From Gammaproteobacteria bacterium (lineage in GTDB: Bacteria > Pseudomonadota > Gammaproteobacteria > Steroidobacterales > GCA-2729495), in assembly GCA_015709695.1 (NCBI GenBank), contig CP054183.1, positions 2,158,992-2,222,991 on the forward strand: a DNA stretch of 64,000 nt, read 5' to 3'. The notes beneath the pieces are model-generated. The model was not told where the DNA came from, did no database searches, and was given only the letters and a program-made list of their open reading frames with translations. A program made the translations under genes and the position numbers. How positions within the stretch are numbered: position 1 is the stretch's first letter; the number at the start of each line of letters is the position of its first letter. This document shows positions 19,026 through 26,228 of the stretch, in pieces.

Positions 19026-20653
19026 TTCAGGCTGCGGTAGCGGCTGATCAGCGCATTGGTCGAGCTGTCGTGCACCGGCTGCGGCTGCGCCTCGGCCTCC
19101 AGCTCCGGGATGATGCGCTGGGCGAGCGCCTTGCCGAGCTCCACGCCCCACTGGTCGAAAGAGTTGATCTGCCAGATCGCGCCCTGCACGAAAACACTGT
19201 GCTCGTAGAGCGCCACCAGCCGGCCGAGTGCGGCCGGAGTCAGCGCCTCCAGCAGCAGCGTGTTCGACGGCCGGTTGCCGGGGAACACCCGGTGCGGCAC
19301 CAGCCAGTCCGGCGTGCCCTCCGCCTTCACCTGGCGCGCGGTCTTGCCGAAGGCCAGCGCCTCCGACTGCGCGAGCACGTTGGCGATCAGCAGATCCTGG
19401 TGCCGCCCGAGCGGATTGGCGCTGCGCGCGAAGGCGATGAAGTCGCAGGGAACCAGCCGCGTGCCCTGGTGGATCAGCTGGTAGAAGGAATGCTGGCCAT
19501 TGGTGCCGGGCTCTCCCCAGTACACCGGCCCGGTGTCGTAGCGCACCGGCTGGCCATCGCGCGTCACCTGCTTGCCGTTGCTCTCCATGGTGAGCTGCTG
19601 CAGGTAGGCCGGGAAGCGCCTGAGGTACTGCTCGTAGGGCAGCACGGCCGCCGTCTGGGCAGCGAAGAAATTGTTGTACCAGACGGCGAGCAGGCCCATC
19701 AGCACCGGGATATTGCGGGCGAAATCCGCGCTGCGGAAATGCTCGTCCATCTCGTGGAAGCCGGCCAGCATCGCCCGGAAGTGCTCCGGCCCGATAGCGA
19801 TCATCGTCGACAGGCCGATGGCGGAATCCAGCGAATAGCGGCCACCGACCCAGTCCCAGAAGCCGAACATGTTGGCCGTATCGATGCCGAACTTCGCCAC
19901 CTCCGGCGCGTTGGTCGACACCGCGACGAAATGCCGGGCGACGGCGGCCGCCTCGCCCCGCAGGCCCGCCAGCAGCCAGTCGCGCGCGCTGGTGGCATTG
20001 GTCATGGTTTCGAGCGTGGTGAAGGTCTTGGAGGAGACGATGAACAGCGTCTCCTGCGGATCCAGGTCACGCACCGCCTCGCAGAAGTCCGTGCCATCGA
20101 CATTGGAGACGAAGCGAAAACGCATGCTCCGCTCGCTGTAGTGCCGCAGCGCCTCGAAGGCCATGACCGGCCCGAGATCCGAGCCGCCGATGCCGATGTT
20201 GACGACATTGCGGATGCGGCTGCCGGTGTGGCCCCGCCATTCGCCGCTGCGCACCCGGCGGGAGAATGCCGCCATCCGCTCCAGGACTGCGTGCACGCCG
20301 GGCACCACGTCCTGGCCATCGTGGAGGATGCGGGTGCCCTGCGGCGCGCGCAGCGCGACATGCAGCACCGCGCGCCGCTCGGAACTGTTGATCCGTTCGC
20401 CGCGGAACATGGCGTCGATCTGCTGACGCAGCCCGGACTCCTGCGCGAGTTGCAGCAGCAGCCGCAGGGTCTCGTCGGTGATCCGGTTCTTCGAGTAGTC
20501 GAGGTAGATGCCCGCCGCCTCGACGGCCAGCCGCGTGCCACGGCCGGGATCCCTGGCGAACAGCTGTCGCAGGTGGGCGCGCCGCAGCTTGCGCTGATGC
20601 TGCTTCAGCGCCAGCCAGGCCGGGCGTTCCTGCAGCGCGGGCCCGTCCATCAT
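19022..20653 (-). CDS. pgi: Glucose-6-phosphate isomerase
   Basis: Interconverts glucose-6-phosphate and fructose-6-phosphate. The 543-residue protein shows the classical motifs: [16 protein letters not shown] for sugar-phosphate binding, [13 protein letters not shown], the first PGI signature region around [10 protein letters not shown], the catalytic glutamate and histidine in [19 protein letters not shown], and the C-terminal [10 protein letters not shown] signature. Its start overlaps the stop of the upstream transaldolase (ATGA), and its stop overlaps the start of the DUF2007 gene, so three genes form one coupled unit. Confidence 0.96.
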   Translation of the reverse strand: MMDGPALQERPAWLALKQHQRKLRRAHLRQLFARDPGRGTRLAVEAAGIYLDYSKNRITDETLRLLLQLAQESGLRQQIDAMFRGERINSSERRAVLHVALRAPQGTRILHDGQDVVPGVHAVLERMAAFSRRVRSGEWRGHTGSRIRNVVNIGIGGSDLGPVMAFEALRHYSERSMRFRFVSNVDGTDFCEAVRDLDPQETLFIVSSKTFTTLETMTNATSARDWLLAGLRGEAAAVARHFVAVSTNAPEVAKFGIDTANMFGFWDWVGGRYSLDSAIGLSTMIAIGPEHFRAMLAGFHEMDEHFRSADFARNIPVLMGLLAVWYNNFFAAQTAAVLPYEQYLRRFPAYLQQLTMESNGKQVTRDGQPVRYDTGPVYWGEPGTNGQHSFYQLIHQGTRLVPCDFIAFARSANPLGRHQDLLIANVLAQSEALAFGKTARQVKAEGTPDWLVPHRVFPGNRPSNTLLLEALTPAALGRLVALYEHSVFVQGAIWQINSFDQWGVELGKALAQRIIPELEAEAQPQPVHDSSTNALISRYRSLK

Positions 20654-21735
20654 CCGGCCTTACGGCTGGCGCTGCCCTTGGAGCCAATATGCGCCATCAG
20701 CTCGTTCCATGACTTGACGAAGGCGGCCGCGCCCTCGTCCTGCAGTCGCGTCGCCAGTGCCCCGGTGTCGATGCCGGCCCTGGCGAACGCCGCGAGCACG
20801 GCGTCGCAGTCGCCACCGTCGGCGGGCAGCGCCGCGCCCATATCGCCATGGTCGGCGAACGCGTGCAGCGTCTTCTCCGGGATGGTGTTGATGCTGAACG
20901 GCGACACGAATGCCTTGACATAGAGGATGTCGGAGGCCTTCGGATCCTTGGTGCCGGTGCTGGCCCAGAGCAGCCGCTGCGCCCGGCCACCCGCGTTGGC
21001 GATCCGCTGGAAGCGCGCGGAGCCGAGCAGCTGGCGGTAGGCCCGGTAGGTCTGCTGGCCGACGGCGATGCCCAGGCGGTTCTCCAGCGCGGCCGGCACC
21101 TTGCCGGCCACCGCCACGTCCCAGCGGCTGATGAACAGCGAGGCCACCGAGGCCACGGCCGGGTTGAGCCCGGCCGCGATGCGCCGCTCGACACCCCGCA
21201 GGTAGGCGTCCGCGGCCGCCAGATACTGCTCGCAGGAGAACAGCAGCGTGACGTTGATCGGCACGCCGGCGAAGGTCGCTTCCTCGATCGCCGGCAGCCC
21301 CTCGCGCGTGCCCGGGATCTTGATGAACAGGTTGGGCCTGCCGGCACGCGCATGCAGGCGGCGCGCCTCCTCCAGCGTGCTGGCGGTGTCGCGGGCCAGC
21401 AGCGGCGACACCTCGAGCGAGACGTAGCCGTCCACGCCATCGGTGCGGGAATGGATCGGCGCAAACAGGTCCGCGGCACGGGTCAGGTCCGCCAGCGCCA
21501 GCTCGAAGAAGATATCCTCCGGCGACCGGGCGGTGCCCGCCCTGCGCGCAATATCCGCGTCGTAGACCGGGCTGTTCTTGATCGCGTGGTCGAAGATCGT
21601 GGGGTTCGAGGTCAGCCCCGTCACCGAATAGTCGTCGATGTAGCGCTGCAGGGTGCCACTGTCGAGCAGCTCGCGGGTGATGTTGTCGAGCCACAGGCTC
21701 TGGCCGGAATCGTGGAGTGTCCTGGTCGGGTTCAT
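20650..21735 (-). CDS. tal: Transaldolase
   Basis: Transfers a dihydroxyacetone unit between sedoheptulose-7-phosphate and glyceraldehyde-3-phosphate in the pentose phosphate pathway. The 361-residue product is of the longer type found in actinobacteria and in some bifunctional transaldolase/PGI proteins. The N-terminal TSNPTIF motif, the Schiff-base lysine in LFIKIPGT and the WASTGTKDP block are present. The ATG at 21735 is preferred because GAGGTGA lies just upstream; an in-frame extension to 21813 has no similarity. It is coupled to pgi by an ATGA overlap. Confidence 0.93.
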   Translation of the reverse strand: MNPTRTLHDSGQSLWLDNITRELLDSGTLQRYIDDYSVTGLTSNPTIFDHAIKNSPVYDADIARRAGTARSPEDIFFELALADLTRAADLFAPIHSRTDGVDGYVSLEVSPLLARDTASTLEEARRLHARAGRPNLFIKIPGTREGLPAIEEATFAGVPINVTLLFSCEQYLAAADAYLRGVERRIAAGLNPAVASVASLFISRWDVAVAGKVPAALENRLGIAVGQQTYRAYRQLLGSARFQRIANAGGRAQRLLWASTGTKDPKASDILYVKAFVSPFSINTIPEKTLHAFADHGDMGAALPADGGDCDAVLAAFARAGIDTGALATRLQDEGAAAFVKSWNELMAHIGSKGSASRKAG

Positions 21736-21883
21736 CGCGTCACCTCGAAGCTGGCTGTGTTGAGCGACCCGTGCTCCACGGGACGGCGGCAATGCCTGCA
21801 CCCGCCCGGACAAAGCGTCCGGCCCGGTGACACAGCGGCATGGGCGCCTCGGGAGCGGGCGCCGGGGCGGCGCCTGGCGGCGG

Positions 21884-22213
21884 CTACTTGCGCAGCGAAA
21901 CCGTCACGATGGCGGAGGAATCCTGCAACGCAACGATACCGTGCGTGACCCCGCCGGTGAGGTAGAGCAGCTGTCCGGCACGCAGCACATGGGGCACGCC
22001 GTCCGCCTTGACTTCGATGGAGCCCTCAATGCACTGCACCGTGATCTCGCCGGTGACCTTGTGCGGCGGCCAGGCCTTGCCCGCCATCAGGACGATGCGC
22101 ATGACCTCCAGGTCCACCGATTTGAACAGCGCGACCGATCTCTCCTGCGCCAGGCGCGAACCCAATGGCTGGATGTCGATCGCCTGGCCTGGACTTGCGT
22201 GAGGTAATGCCAT
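21884..22213 (-). CDS. Small cupin-domain protein
   Basis: A single-domain cupin of 109 residues from the ATG at 22213, which gives the family N terminus MALPHASPGQ. Cupin motif 1 is reduced to PPHKVTGEITVQCIEG. Motif 2 is VLRAGQLLYLTGGVTHGI, with one clear metal-binding histidine in each motif. Its substrate is unknown. Related small cupins are often near respiratory or stress genes. Upstream in-frame starts at 22252 and 22339 would add residues with no family match. Confidence 0.72.
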   Translation of the reverse strand: MALPHASPGQAIDIQPLGSRLAQERSVALFKSVDLEVMRIVLMAGKAWPPHKVTGEITVQCIEGSIEVKADGVPHVLRAGQLLYLTGGVTHGIVALQDSSAIVTVSLRK

Positions 22214-22307
22214 GATGCGGAGGTACTGCCCGTGAATGTCCAGCCGAATCATAGCCGCGTGCGAAGGGCTGTCAAGCGACGCGGCGAGACGCTGCCAGGA
22301 CAGATCG

Positions 22308-22892
22308 TCAGGCACCACCCTGCTGCAAGGGTCGTTCAATCCGCCTATCAGGGACCAGCCACATGAGGGCCACTATCACGTAGAGCACTTGTGTCACCCG
22401 GGGCCAGCGAAATGCACAGGCGATGGCCAGGGCATACAGCCCGGGCGAGAGCCTTCCCTTCCAGTCGCGACCGATCGCGGCCCTGAGCGTCGAGTCGCTT
22501 CCCTGCGCGCCGATGATCGTCTGCTGAAGGATCCAGTAGGCGACGGATGCCGCAAGGAGCACGCCGCCGTAGAGCGCGGAAGGCACGGCTGCGAAGTGAT
22601 TCTCCCCCATCCAGCCGGTGACGAAGGGCATCAGGGACAGCCAGAAGAGCAGGTGCAGGTTCGCCCACAGCATGCCGCCGGTGACCCGGGTGACGGTGTG
22701 CAGCATGTGGTGATGATTGTTCCAGTAGATGCCGATGTAGACGAAGCTCAGCACGTAGCTCATGAACACCGGGACCAGGGGCGCCAGCGCCTGCGGACTG
22801 TCGCCGTGCGGCACCTTCATCTCCAGCACCATGATGGTGATGATGATCGCGATCACGCCATCGCTGAAGGCCTCGAGCCGCCCTTTGCCCAC
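22308..22892 (-). CDS. TMEM175/DUF1211-family membrane protein (putative potassium channel)
   Basis: From the GTG at 22892 this is a 194-residue membrane protein with six predicted helices, the size of prokaryotic TMEM175 channels. It has the hallmark FSDGV motif in the first helix (GKGRLEAFSDGVIAI) and the histidine-rich YWNNHHHMLH segment. Prokaryotic members conduct potassium. The frame stays open upstream to 23150, where it begins as a ParE toxin. The native start is therefore inferred from the family N terminus, and in this strain translation could begin at the toxin ATG and produce a 280-residue chimera. Confidence 0.82.
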   Translation of the reverse strand: MGKGRLEAFSDGVIAIIITIMVLEMKVPHGDSPQALAPLVPVFMSYVLSFVYIGIYWNNHHHMLHTVTRVTGGMLWANLHLLFWLSLMPFVTGWMGENHFAAVPSALYGGVLLAASVAYWILQQTIIGAQGSDSTLRAAIGRDWKGRLSPGLYALAIACAFRWPRVTQVLYVIVALMWLVPDRRIERPLQQGGA

Positions 22893-22894
22893 GC

Positions 22895-22984
22895 TCAGTG
22901 AACCATTTCGATCTCGCCCGGACGCCAGCTCTTGTCGAAGAAAGGCTCGAGCGGGCTGTAGAGACGCAGGATGACCAGCCAGTG
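22895..22984 (-). pseudogene. 3' remnant of a DUF1214-family gene
   Basis: In a frame different from the toxin and channel ORF, these bases encode about 29 residues: a WLVILRLYSPLEPF segment, then FDKSWRPGEIEMV, then a stop. This is the typical C-terminal end of DUF1254/DUF1214 proteins, where a WxVILRLYxPLEPFFDKxWRPxE pattern closes the protein. Nothing else of that gene remains upstream; the ParE gene follows directly. The join is therefore a deletion or recombination scar. The identification rests on recalled family similarity over a short stretch. Confidence 0.65.
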
Positions 22985-22988
22985 AGCC

Positions 22989-23150
22989 CCAGTACCGATG
23001 GCCCATCTCCGGAAACTCCCACAGTAGCTGGGCTCGATCATAGATGCCCTGAATCGTCCGTGCCGCCGCCTGCGGATCATCGGCCGCGATGTACTCGTGA
23101 ATGTCCTTCAGCCAACGCTCGGCCTCAAGCGTCCAGGTTATTGCTGCCAC
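22989..23150 (-). pseudogene. ParE-type toxin gene, truncated at its 3' end (cassette 6)
   Basis: The first 53-54 codons match the N-terminal half of ParE/RelE toxins: ITWTLEAERWLKDIHEYIA, an Asp-Pro-Gln-Ala-Ala helix cap and the FPEMGHRY turn. The C-terminal strands with the usual YRI and histidine/arginine residues are missing. The reading frame runs on through the DUF1214 scar into the TMEM175 gene without a stop. The toxin start overlaps the antitoxin by 13 bp. It is very likely inactive as a toxin. Confidence 0.75.
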
Positions 23151-23323
23151 GAGCGAATGCGCCGGCCCATCTCTTCGTTCGAAACAGTGCGCTTCGCATC
23201 GGCATCCGCGAGGCCGCGAGCCACCATGGCGTGGAAGGCGAGCTCTCGGATGATCTCTTCCCGAGAGCTATCCTCGGGCTGCTGCTGGATCAGGCGGGTC
23301 AACTCCTCCTTGGCCGTGGACAT
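23138..23323 (-). CDS. Antitoxin of a ParDE/addiction-module family (cassette 6)
   Basis: A 61-residue acidic protein beginning MSTAKEELTRLI. It matches small addiction-module antitoxins that carry an N-terminal helical segment and a C-terminal NEEMGRRIRSW toxin-binding tail. The ATG at 23323 is chosen because GGAGG lies eight bases upstream; the ATG six bases earlier is too close to that sequence. Its partner toxin is truncated, so it is an orphan antitoxin. It lies in the last, incomplete cassette of the integron. Confidence 0.72.
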   Translation of the reverse strand: MSTAKEELTRLIQQQPEDSSREEIIRELAFHAMVARGLADADAKRTVSNEEMGRRIRSWQQ

Positions 23324-23381
23324 GGGCATGACCTCCAATGTTCGCTAAAGGGTGCCACAGACGACCACGCGGGGGAATGGC

Positions 23382-23484
23382 ACATAACGATTGAGCTCAC
23401 CGGCGCATAGCGGCTGGCGCGCGGGTTGCGATTGCAAGCCGCGTGACAGACGCGTCATGCGACCGGTGGAGCGCATAGTTAGAA
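23382..23484 (-). other. attC site 5 (end of cassette 5)
   Basis: A 103-bp attC. On the minus strand it opens with inverse core TTCTAAC, complementary to the first bases of cassette 5, and closes with core GTTATGT at the start of cassette 6. The inner arms CCGGTGGAGC and GCTCACCGG pair with one unpaired base, the extrahelical base expected in attC sites. The last core deviates from GTTRRRY at one position. Confidence 0.85.
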
Positions 23485-23485
23485 G

Positions 23486-23698
23486 TCAGGCCGCCCACTC
23501 CATCTTGAGCCGCTTCTTCTCCGCCGCGCAATCTCTCAAGTAGAGATTGATCAGGTTCTGATACGGAATGCCTGTACCTCCAGCAAGATGCTTGAAGTAT
23601 TGGACCGTGTCCTCATCGAGGCGAATGGTGACTGAACGCTTCGCCTTGCGAACATACGGATTCGGTCGGGACTGTGAAAAGTCGTAGCGCTTCTTCAT
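23486..23698 (-). CDS. brnA: BrnA-like antitoxin (cassette 5)
   Basis: A 70-residue basic protein starting MKKRYDFSQSRPNPY. It contains the RSVTIRLDEDTVQYFKHLA ribbon-helix-helix DNA-binding segment and the PYQNLINLYLRDCA helix of BrnA/CopG antitoxins. Its ATG overlaps the stop of the BrnT gene (ATGA), the normal toxin-first order of brnTA operons. BrnA normally represses its own promoter together with BrnT. The gene ends just before the attC inverse core. Confidence 0.88.
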   Translation of the reverse strand: MKKRYDFSQSRPNPYVRKAKRSVTIRLDEDTVQYFKHLAGGTGIPYQNLINLYLRDCAAEKKRLKMEWAA

Positions 23699-23988
23699 GG
23701 TAGGTACCTTGCGTATTCCTTTCTCTCCGAGGCGTCCGCACGTCGAGCAGAAATGATGCGAATCACGCGATCGGCGTCTCGGAAACAATGGCAAACAACC
23801 AACACCCGAAGGCCAATGCTCATGCCGAGCATCAGAAATCGATCCTCGCTGTCCAGGTGCTCAGGATCATTAATGATTCGGGCGAATTCATCCAAGAAGA
23901 CGGTCTTGGCTTCGACAAAGGAAATGCCGTGCTTCTTCTGATTGGCACGGTCTTTTCGTGGATCCCACTCGAAGCGCAGGTCCGCCAT
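23695..23988 (-). CDS. brnT: BrnT-family ribonuclease toxin (cassette 5)
   Basis: A 97-residue RelE-fold toxin with the BrnT hallmarks. The FEWDPRKDRANQKKHGISFVEA motif sits near residues 6-27, the DPEHLDSEDRFLMLG block with the acidic and arginine residues is in the middle, and IRIISARRADASERKEY lies near the C terminus. BrnT toxins cleave RNA and are neutralised by BrnA. The gene begins 47 bp inside cassette 5. The complete motif set suggests an active toxin. Confidence 0.9.
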   Translation of the reverse strand: MADLRFEWDPRKDRANQKKHGISFVEAKTVFLDEFARIINDPEHLDSEDRFLMLGMSIGLRVLVVCHCFRDADRVIRIISARRADASERKEYARYLP

Positions 23989-24029
23989 ACATACAGTGTA
24001 CCTACGGAATGCGGTCGGTCAACCCTGAC

Positions 24030-24117
24030 TTCTAACGATTGAGCTGAGCGCGCCGCGCGCCAGCGCTTCGACTTGGAACTTTATCGATCACGGCTGCGCT
24101 CCAGCGATTTGTTAGGC
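24030..24117 (-). other. attC site 4 (end of cassette 4)
   Basis: An 88-bp attC from inverse core GCCTAAC, complementary to the start of cassette 4, to core GTTAGAA at the start of cassette 5. The inner arms GCTGGAGCGC and GCTGAGCGC pair apart from one extra base, giving the asymmetry that directs strand choice by IntI. Confidence 0.85.
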
Positions 24118-24357
24118 GGAGTGCCACGATGATTTCCGAAGCTGACCCTGTTCTTCGGCACCGAGGTTAGTCTCCGTTTCGACGGTGATCAACGCCACCG
24201 TTGATCGGAGCTGCGAGCTTGTCGTGACCCGGGGCGTAGCGGCGCGACCGCGGCGGTGACCGTCGGCGACGGCGGCACGCGATCTCTTGGCGAAGTGCGA
24301 CCTCTGACGCGCCGCGGTCCGAAGCCTGCCTTTGTTCACGCCTCGACGAAGTGCCAC
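24112..24357 (-). CDS. Hypothetical cassette ORF (cassette 4)
   Basis: A possible 81-residue basic protein that begins with GTG about 28 bases inside cassette 4 and ends with a TAA formed by the attC inverse core, as happens in two neighbouring cassettes. It is rich in Arg, Ala, Ser and Thr and has no recognisable domain. No ATG or clear ribosome-binding site is available, so the 350-bp cassette may be non-coding or carry an RNA. Its position and stop are the only support. Confidence 0.3.
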   Translation of the reverse strand: MALRRGVNKGRLRTAARQRSHFAKRSRAAVADGHRRGRAATPRVTTSSQLRSTVALITVETETNLGAEEQGQLRKSSWHSA

Positions 24358-24379
24358 TTCAAAGCTCTTCGATCACGCC

Positions 24380-24472
24380 GCCTAACGGTGAAAGTAACCG
24401 GACGCCGCGCGAGGCGGATTGAGGAAGCCTAAAGGCGCGTTTTCGGCGGTCCGGTTGACTGGATTGTTGGGC
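24380..24472 (-). other. attC site 3 (end of cassette 3)
   Basis: A 93-bp attC from inverse core GCCCAAC, complementary to the start of cassette 3, to core GTTAGGC at the start of cassette 4. The inner arms GTCAACCGGAC and GTAACCGGAC match except for one extra base. Confidence 0.85.
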
Positions 24473-24526
24473 GGCATGTTTGATGTTTGACCGTGCAGCA
24501 CGCGGGGATTTGCCGGATGGAATGCA

Positions 24527-24958
24527 CTAACGAGTGGATTCGTCATATGGAACACCGATCGCGTCAATAAAGGAGGCAAAGCATGGCGCTATTACCACTG
24601 CGCTATCTGGCCCGGCAATTGGGTCAATCATGACGATAGGCCATGGCTTCGTGCCACGAGTATCAAATGCGATGGTTTCCAAACCACCGTTGCTAGCAAA
24701 GAAAATGAATCCAGGATGCCACTTGGCGCTTTCCTGTGAGGCCAAGTCGGCGACAAGACTGGCGTCATAGAGTTGAAGCCACTGCGGTGCCAAATTCAAC
24801 TCTCCTTCCCCGCCATTGCTGATGCGAAGCAGCGACACGTAGTCAGCCGGAAGCTCTGGATAGATGCGAAGCAGCTTTTCGATTTGGTCATCGGAGGCTG
24901 GTTCAGCAGCCCTCCAGCCATCGTGAGACGTGCCAAGCCTATCAGCGCTCTCTGTCAT
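24527..24958 (-). CDS. SMI1/KNR4 (SUKH)-family protein (cassette 3)
   Basis: A 143-residue protein with the SUKH pattern: an N-terminal helix with SDDQIEKLLRIYPELPADYVSLLRISNGGEG-type spacing, a central IFFASNGG strand that replaces the usual GxDGGGxxF pattern, and a C-terminal FASFIDAIG helix. SUKH proteins are often immunity proteins against polymorphic or contact-dependent toxins, or work as protein-binding modules. No toxin accompanies it. The ATG is only nine bases inside the cassette, leaving no room for a ribosome-binding site of its own. An in-frame TTG formed by the cassette start itself is the alternative. Confidence 0.78.
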   Translation of the reverse strand: MTESADRLGTSHDGWRAAEPASDDQIEKLLRIYPELPADYVSLLRISNGGEGELNLAPQWLQLYDASLVADLASQESAKWHPGFIFFASNGGLETIAFDTRGTKPWPIVMIDPIAGPDSAVVIAPCFASFIDAIGVPYDESTR

Positions 24959-24961
24959 GAC

Positions 24962-25084
24962 GCCCAACGACTGAGCTCACCGGCCGGCGGTGGTGCATGA
25001 CGCGCGTGGCCGGCGCAACCTCTCAGGCGCGACGGACGCGCGCGCCGCAACGCCCCATCGGACCGGTGCAGCGATTTGTTAGAG
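24962..25084 (-). other. attC site 2 (end of cassette 2)
   Basis: A 123-bp attC from inverse core CTCTAAC, complementary to the start of cassette 2, to core GTTGGGC at the start of cassette 3. It opens with the TAACAAATCG stretch shared with sites 1 and 4. The toxin stop codon lies inside the inverse core. Confidence 0.85.
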
Positions 25085-25372
25085 CCGCGAAAGCCAGTAG
25101 CGTGGGCGACGGCGATAGTGACCGACGGCGAGAATCTGAATGACTCCGCCGCGCTCACGGAAAATGATGTGGAACGGAAACTCGACGACCGACACCCGGC
25201 GGATGTCTGGCGGTCGCTCGACGCGATACATGCTCGGGATTTCACAGACCCGTTCGATCGCCGACTCGACCTGCGACAGGTAGCGATTGCCGAGACCCGC
25301 CTCCTGCGCTTCGTAGTATGCGACCTGCTCAAGGTGCTCGGCCTCCGCCGCAGGGTGAAACCCGAACTTCAC
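25079..25372 (-). CDS. ParE/RelE-superfamily toxin (cassette 2)
   Basis: A 97-residue RelE/ParE-fold protein. The N-terminal FHPAAEAEHLEQVAYYE helix pair and a central VESAIERVCEIPSMYRV segment precede the final strands with FPFHIIFRE and ILAVGHYRRRPRYW, where a conserved His-Arg stretch normally closes the toxin. It overlaps the antitoxin gene by four bases (ATGA), in antitoxin-first order. It looks complete, in contrast to the cut toxin of cassette 6. The target (gyrase or ribosome-bound mRNA) cannot be told from sequence. Confidence 0.87.
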   Translation of the reverse strand: MKFGFHPAAEAEHLEQVAYYEAQEAGLGNRYLSQVESAIERVCEIPSMYRVERPPDIRRVSVVEFPFHIIFRERGGVIQILAVGHYRRRPRYWLSRL

Positions 25373-25593
25373 CGCAGCAACTGACGTGCCTTGCTCGCAA
25401 CCTCGTCACCGGGCACCAGCGATACCTCGCCGGAGTCCAGCTGGCTGGCTCGGCGCTCCGCCTCTTCGAGCCACAATTGCTCACGCTCCGATGGGTTCAG
25501 CGTGTCCAAGCTGGACAGCAGCTCGTGCGCCAGCTTTGCCCTTTCCTGGGCCGGAAGGTTAAGCGCTTGTTTTTCCAGTGACTTGAAGTCCAT
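25369..25593 (-). CDS. Addiction-module antitoxin (cassette 2)
   Basis: A 74-residue acidic helical protein, MDFKSLEKQALNLPAQERA, with the LAHELLSSLDTL block and the LWLEEAERRASQLDSGEV tail. This is the pattern of the small unstable antitoxin family paired with ParE-type toxins (the E-A-x-R-R-x-x-x-x-x-G-x-V signature). The ATG at 25593 lies 38 bases inside the cassette; a longer frame into the attC site is rejected because it would use recombination-site sequence. It is coupled to the toxin. Confidence 0.87.
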   Translation of the reverse strand: MDFKSLEKQALNLPAQERAKLAHELLSSLDTLNPSEREQLWLEEAERRASQLDSGEVSLVPGDEVASKARQLLR

Positions 25594-25625
25594 GGCTAAA
25601 AGCCTACCACAGGTCCTGATAGCGG

Positions 25626-25751
25626 CTCTAACGATTGAGTTGAGCGCCCGCGCACGACGCCCGATGGCGCACCGAGAGCGAAAGATTAAAGAACGCACGC
25701 TCGGTGCGCCGCAGATCGCTCGAAGCGGAGCGCTCGAACGATTTGTTAGGT
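25626..25751 (-). other. attC site 1 (end of cassette 1)
   Basis: A 126-bp attC from inverse core ACCTAAC, complementary to the start of cassette 1, to core GTTAGAG at the start of cassette 2. The inner arms TTCGAGC and TTGAGC pair with one unpaired base. The antitoxin stop codon lies inside the inverse core. Confidence 0.88.
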
Positions 25752-25958
25752 TGCCGGCCGACGCCTCTTCTCGACATAGTCTCGAAGAGCTCGATTAACG
25801 GCAGCTGAATTCGGGAAAAGCTTGTGAAGGTCGGGATCGATCAGTACGACATTTGTACCTTCGCGGTACTGCTTGGCGTACTTACCCCGGACACCCGATT
25901 TGACCAAATCCGGCGGATACTCGGCACGAACGTCGTCGTCTTTACTGCTCATAGGCAT
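25746..25958 (-). CDS. Small antitoxin-like partner of BrnT (cassette 1)
   Basis: A 70-residue protein with a RAEYPPDLVKSGVRGKYAK start and the VLIDPDLHKLFPNSAAVNRAL segment. This pattern belongs to a family of short proteins (RGKY...GTN.VLL.PD....FP...AVN.AL) commonly encoded beside BrnT or related toxins. It is unlike the BrnA of cassette 5, so the two BrnT modules use different antitoxin types. An ATG six bases downstream is an alternative start. It overlaps the toxin gene by 17 bp. Confidence 0.72.
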   Translation of the reverse strand: MPMSSKDDDVRAEYPPDLVKSGVRGKYAKQYREGTNVVLIDPDLHKLFPNSAAVNRALRDYVEKRRRPAT

Positions 25959-26211
25959 TACGCTCGCGAGGCGTCATCGGCCTGGCTGTAATGATGCGAA
26001 TATTAGCACCCCTTTCCGTAAATCCTACGACCAGGTGCCGACCTTCGCGCGTGCAGCCAAATATTACAAAACGCTGCTCATATGCAGAGTGATCCGGGTC
26101 CGGAACCGTAGACGACAGCTCGTCTCCGAATACCTCCGTTGCTTCCTCAAAGCTGACGTCGTGCTTCGACCAATTAGCCGCGGATTTTTCCGGATCCCAC
26201 TCGAACTCCAT
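25942..26211 (-). CDS. brnT: BrnT-family toxin (cassette 1)
   Basis: An 89-residue BrnT-type RelE-fold ribonuclease. It has the FEWDPEKSAANWSKHDVSFEEA motif at the N terminus, the VPDPDHSAYEQRFVIFG block and the C-terminal IRIITARPMTPRERNAYEQ signature. This is the cassette next to attI, the position best placed for transcription from an integron promoter. The ATG is 23 bases inside the cassette. It shares the fold but not close sequence with the BrnT of cassette 5. Confidence 0.9.
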   Translation of the reverse strand: MEFEWDPEKSAANWSKHDVSFEEATEVFGDELSSTVPDPDHSAYEQRFVIFGCTREGRHLVVGFTERGANIRIITARPMTPRERNAYEQ

Positions 26212-26228
26212 GGTCGGTGTCTACGGCA

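Noticed and set aside
22308..23150. A native ParE-TMEM175 domain fusion protein
   Set aside because: The intervening 32 residues match neither family, and the same bases in another frame match a DUF1214 C terminus, so the continuous frame looks accidental.
22985..23150. A simple frameshift in the ParE gene
   Set aside because: Neither other frame restores the ParE C terminus; the downstream sequence belongs to another family.
23382..25751. Repeated TAACGATT-type blocks considered as a CRISPR array
   Set aside because: Repeats are long, imperfect, irregularly spaced and flank protein genes; each shows attC core and inverse-core bases instead.
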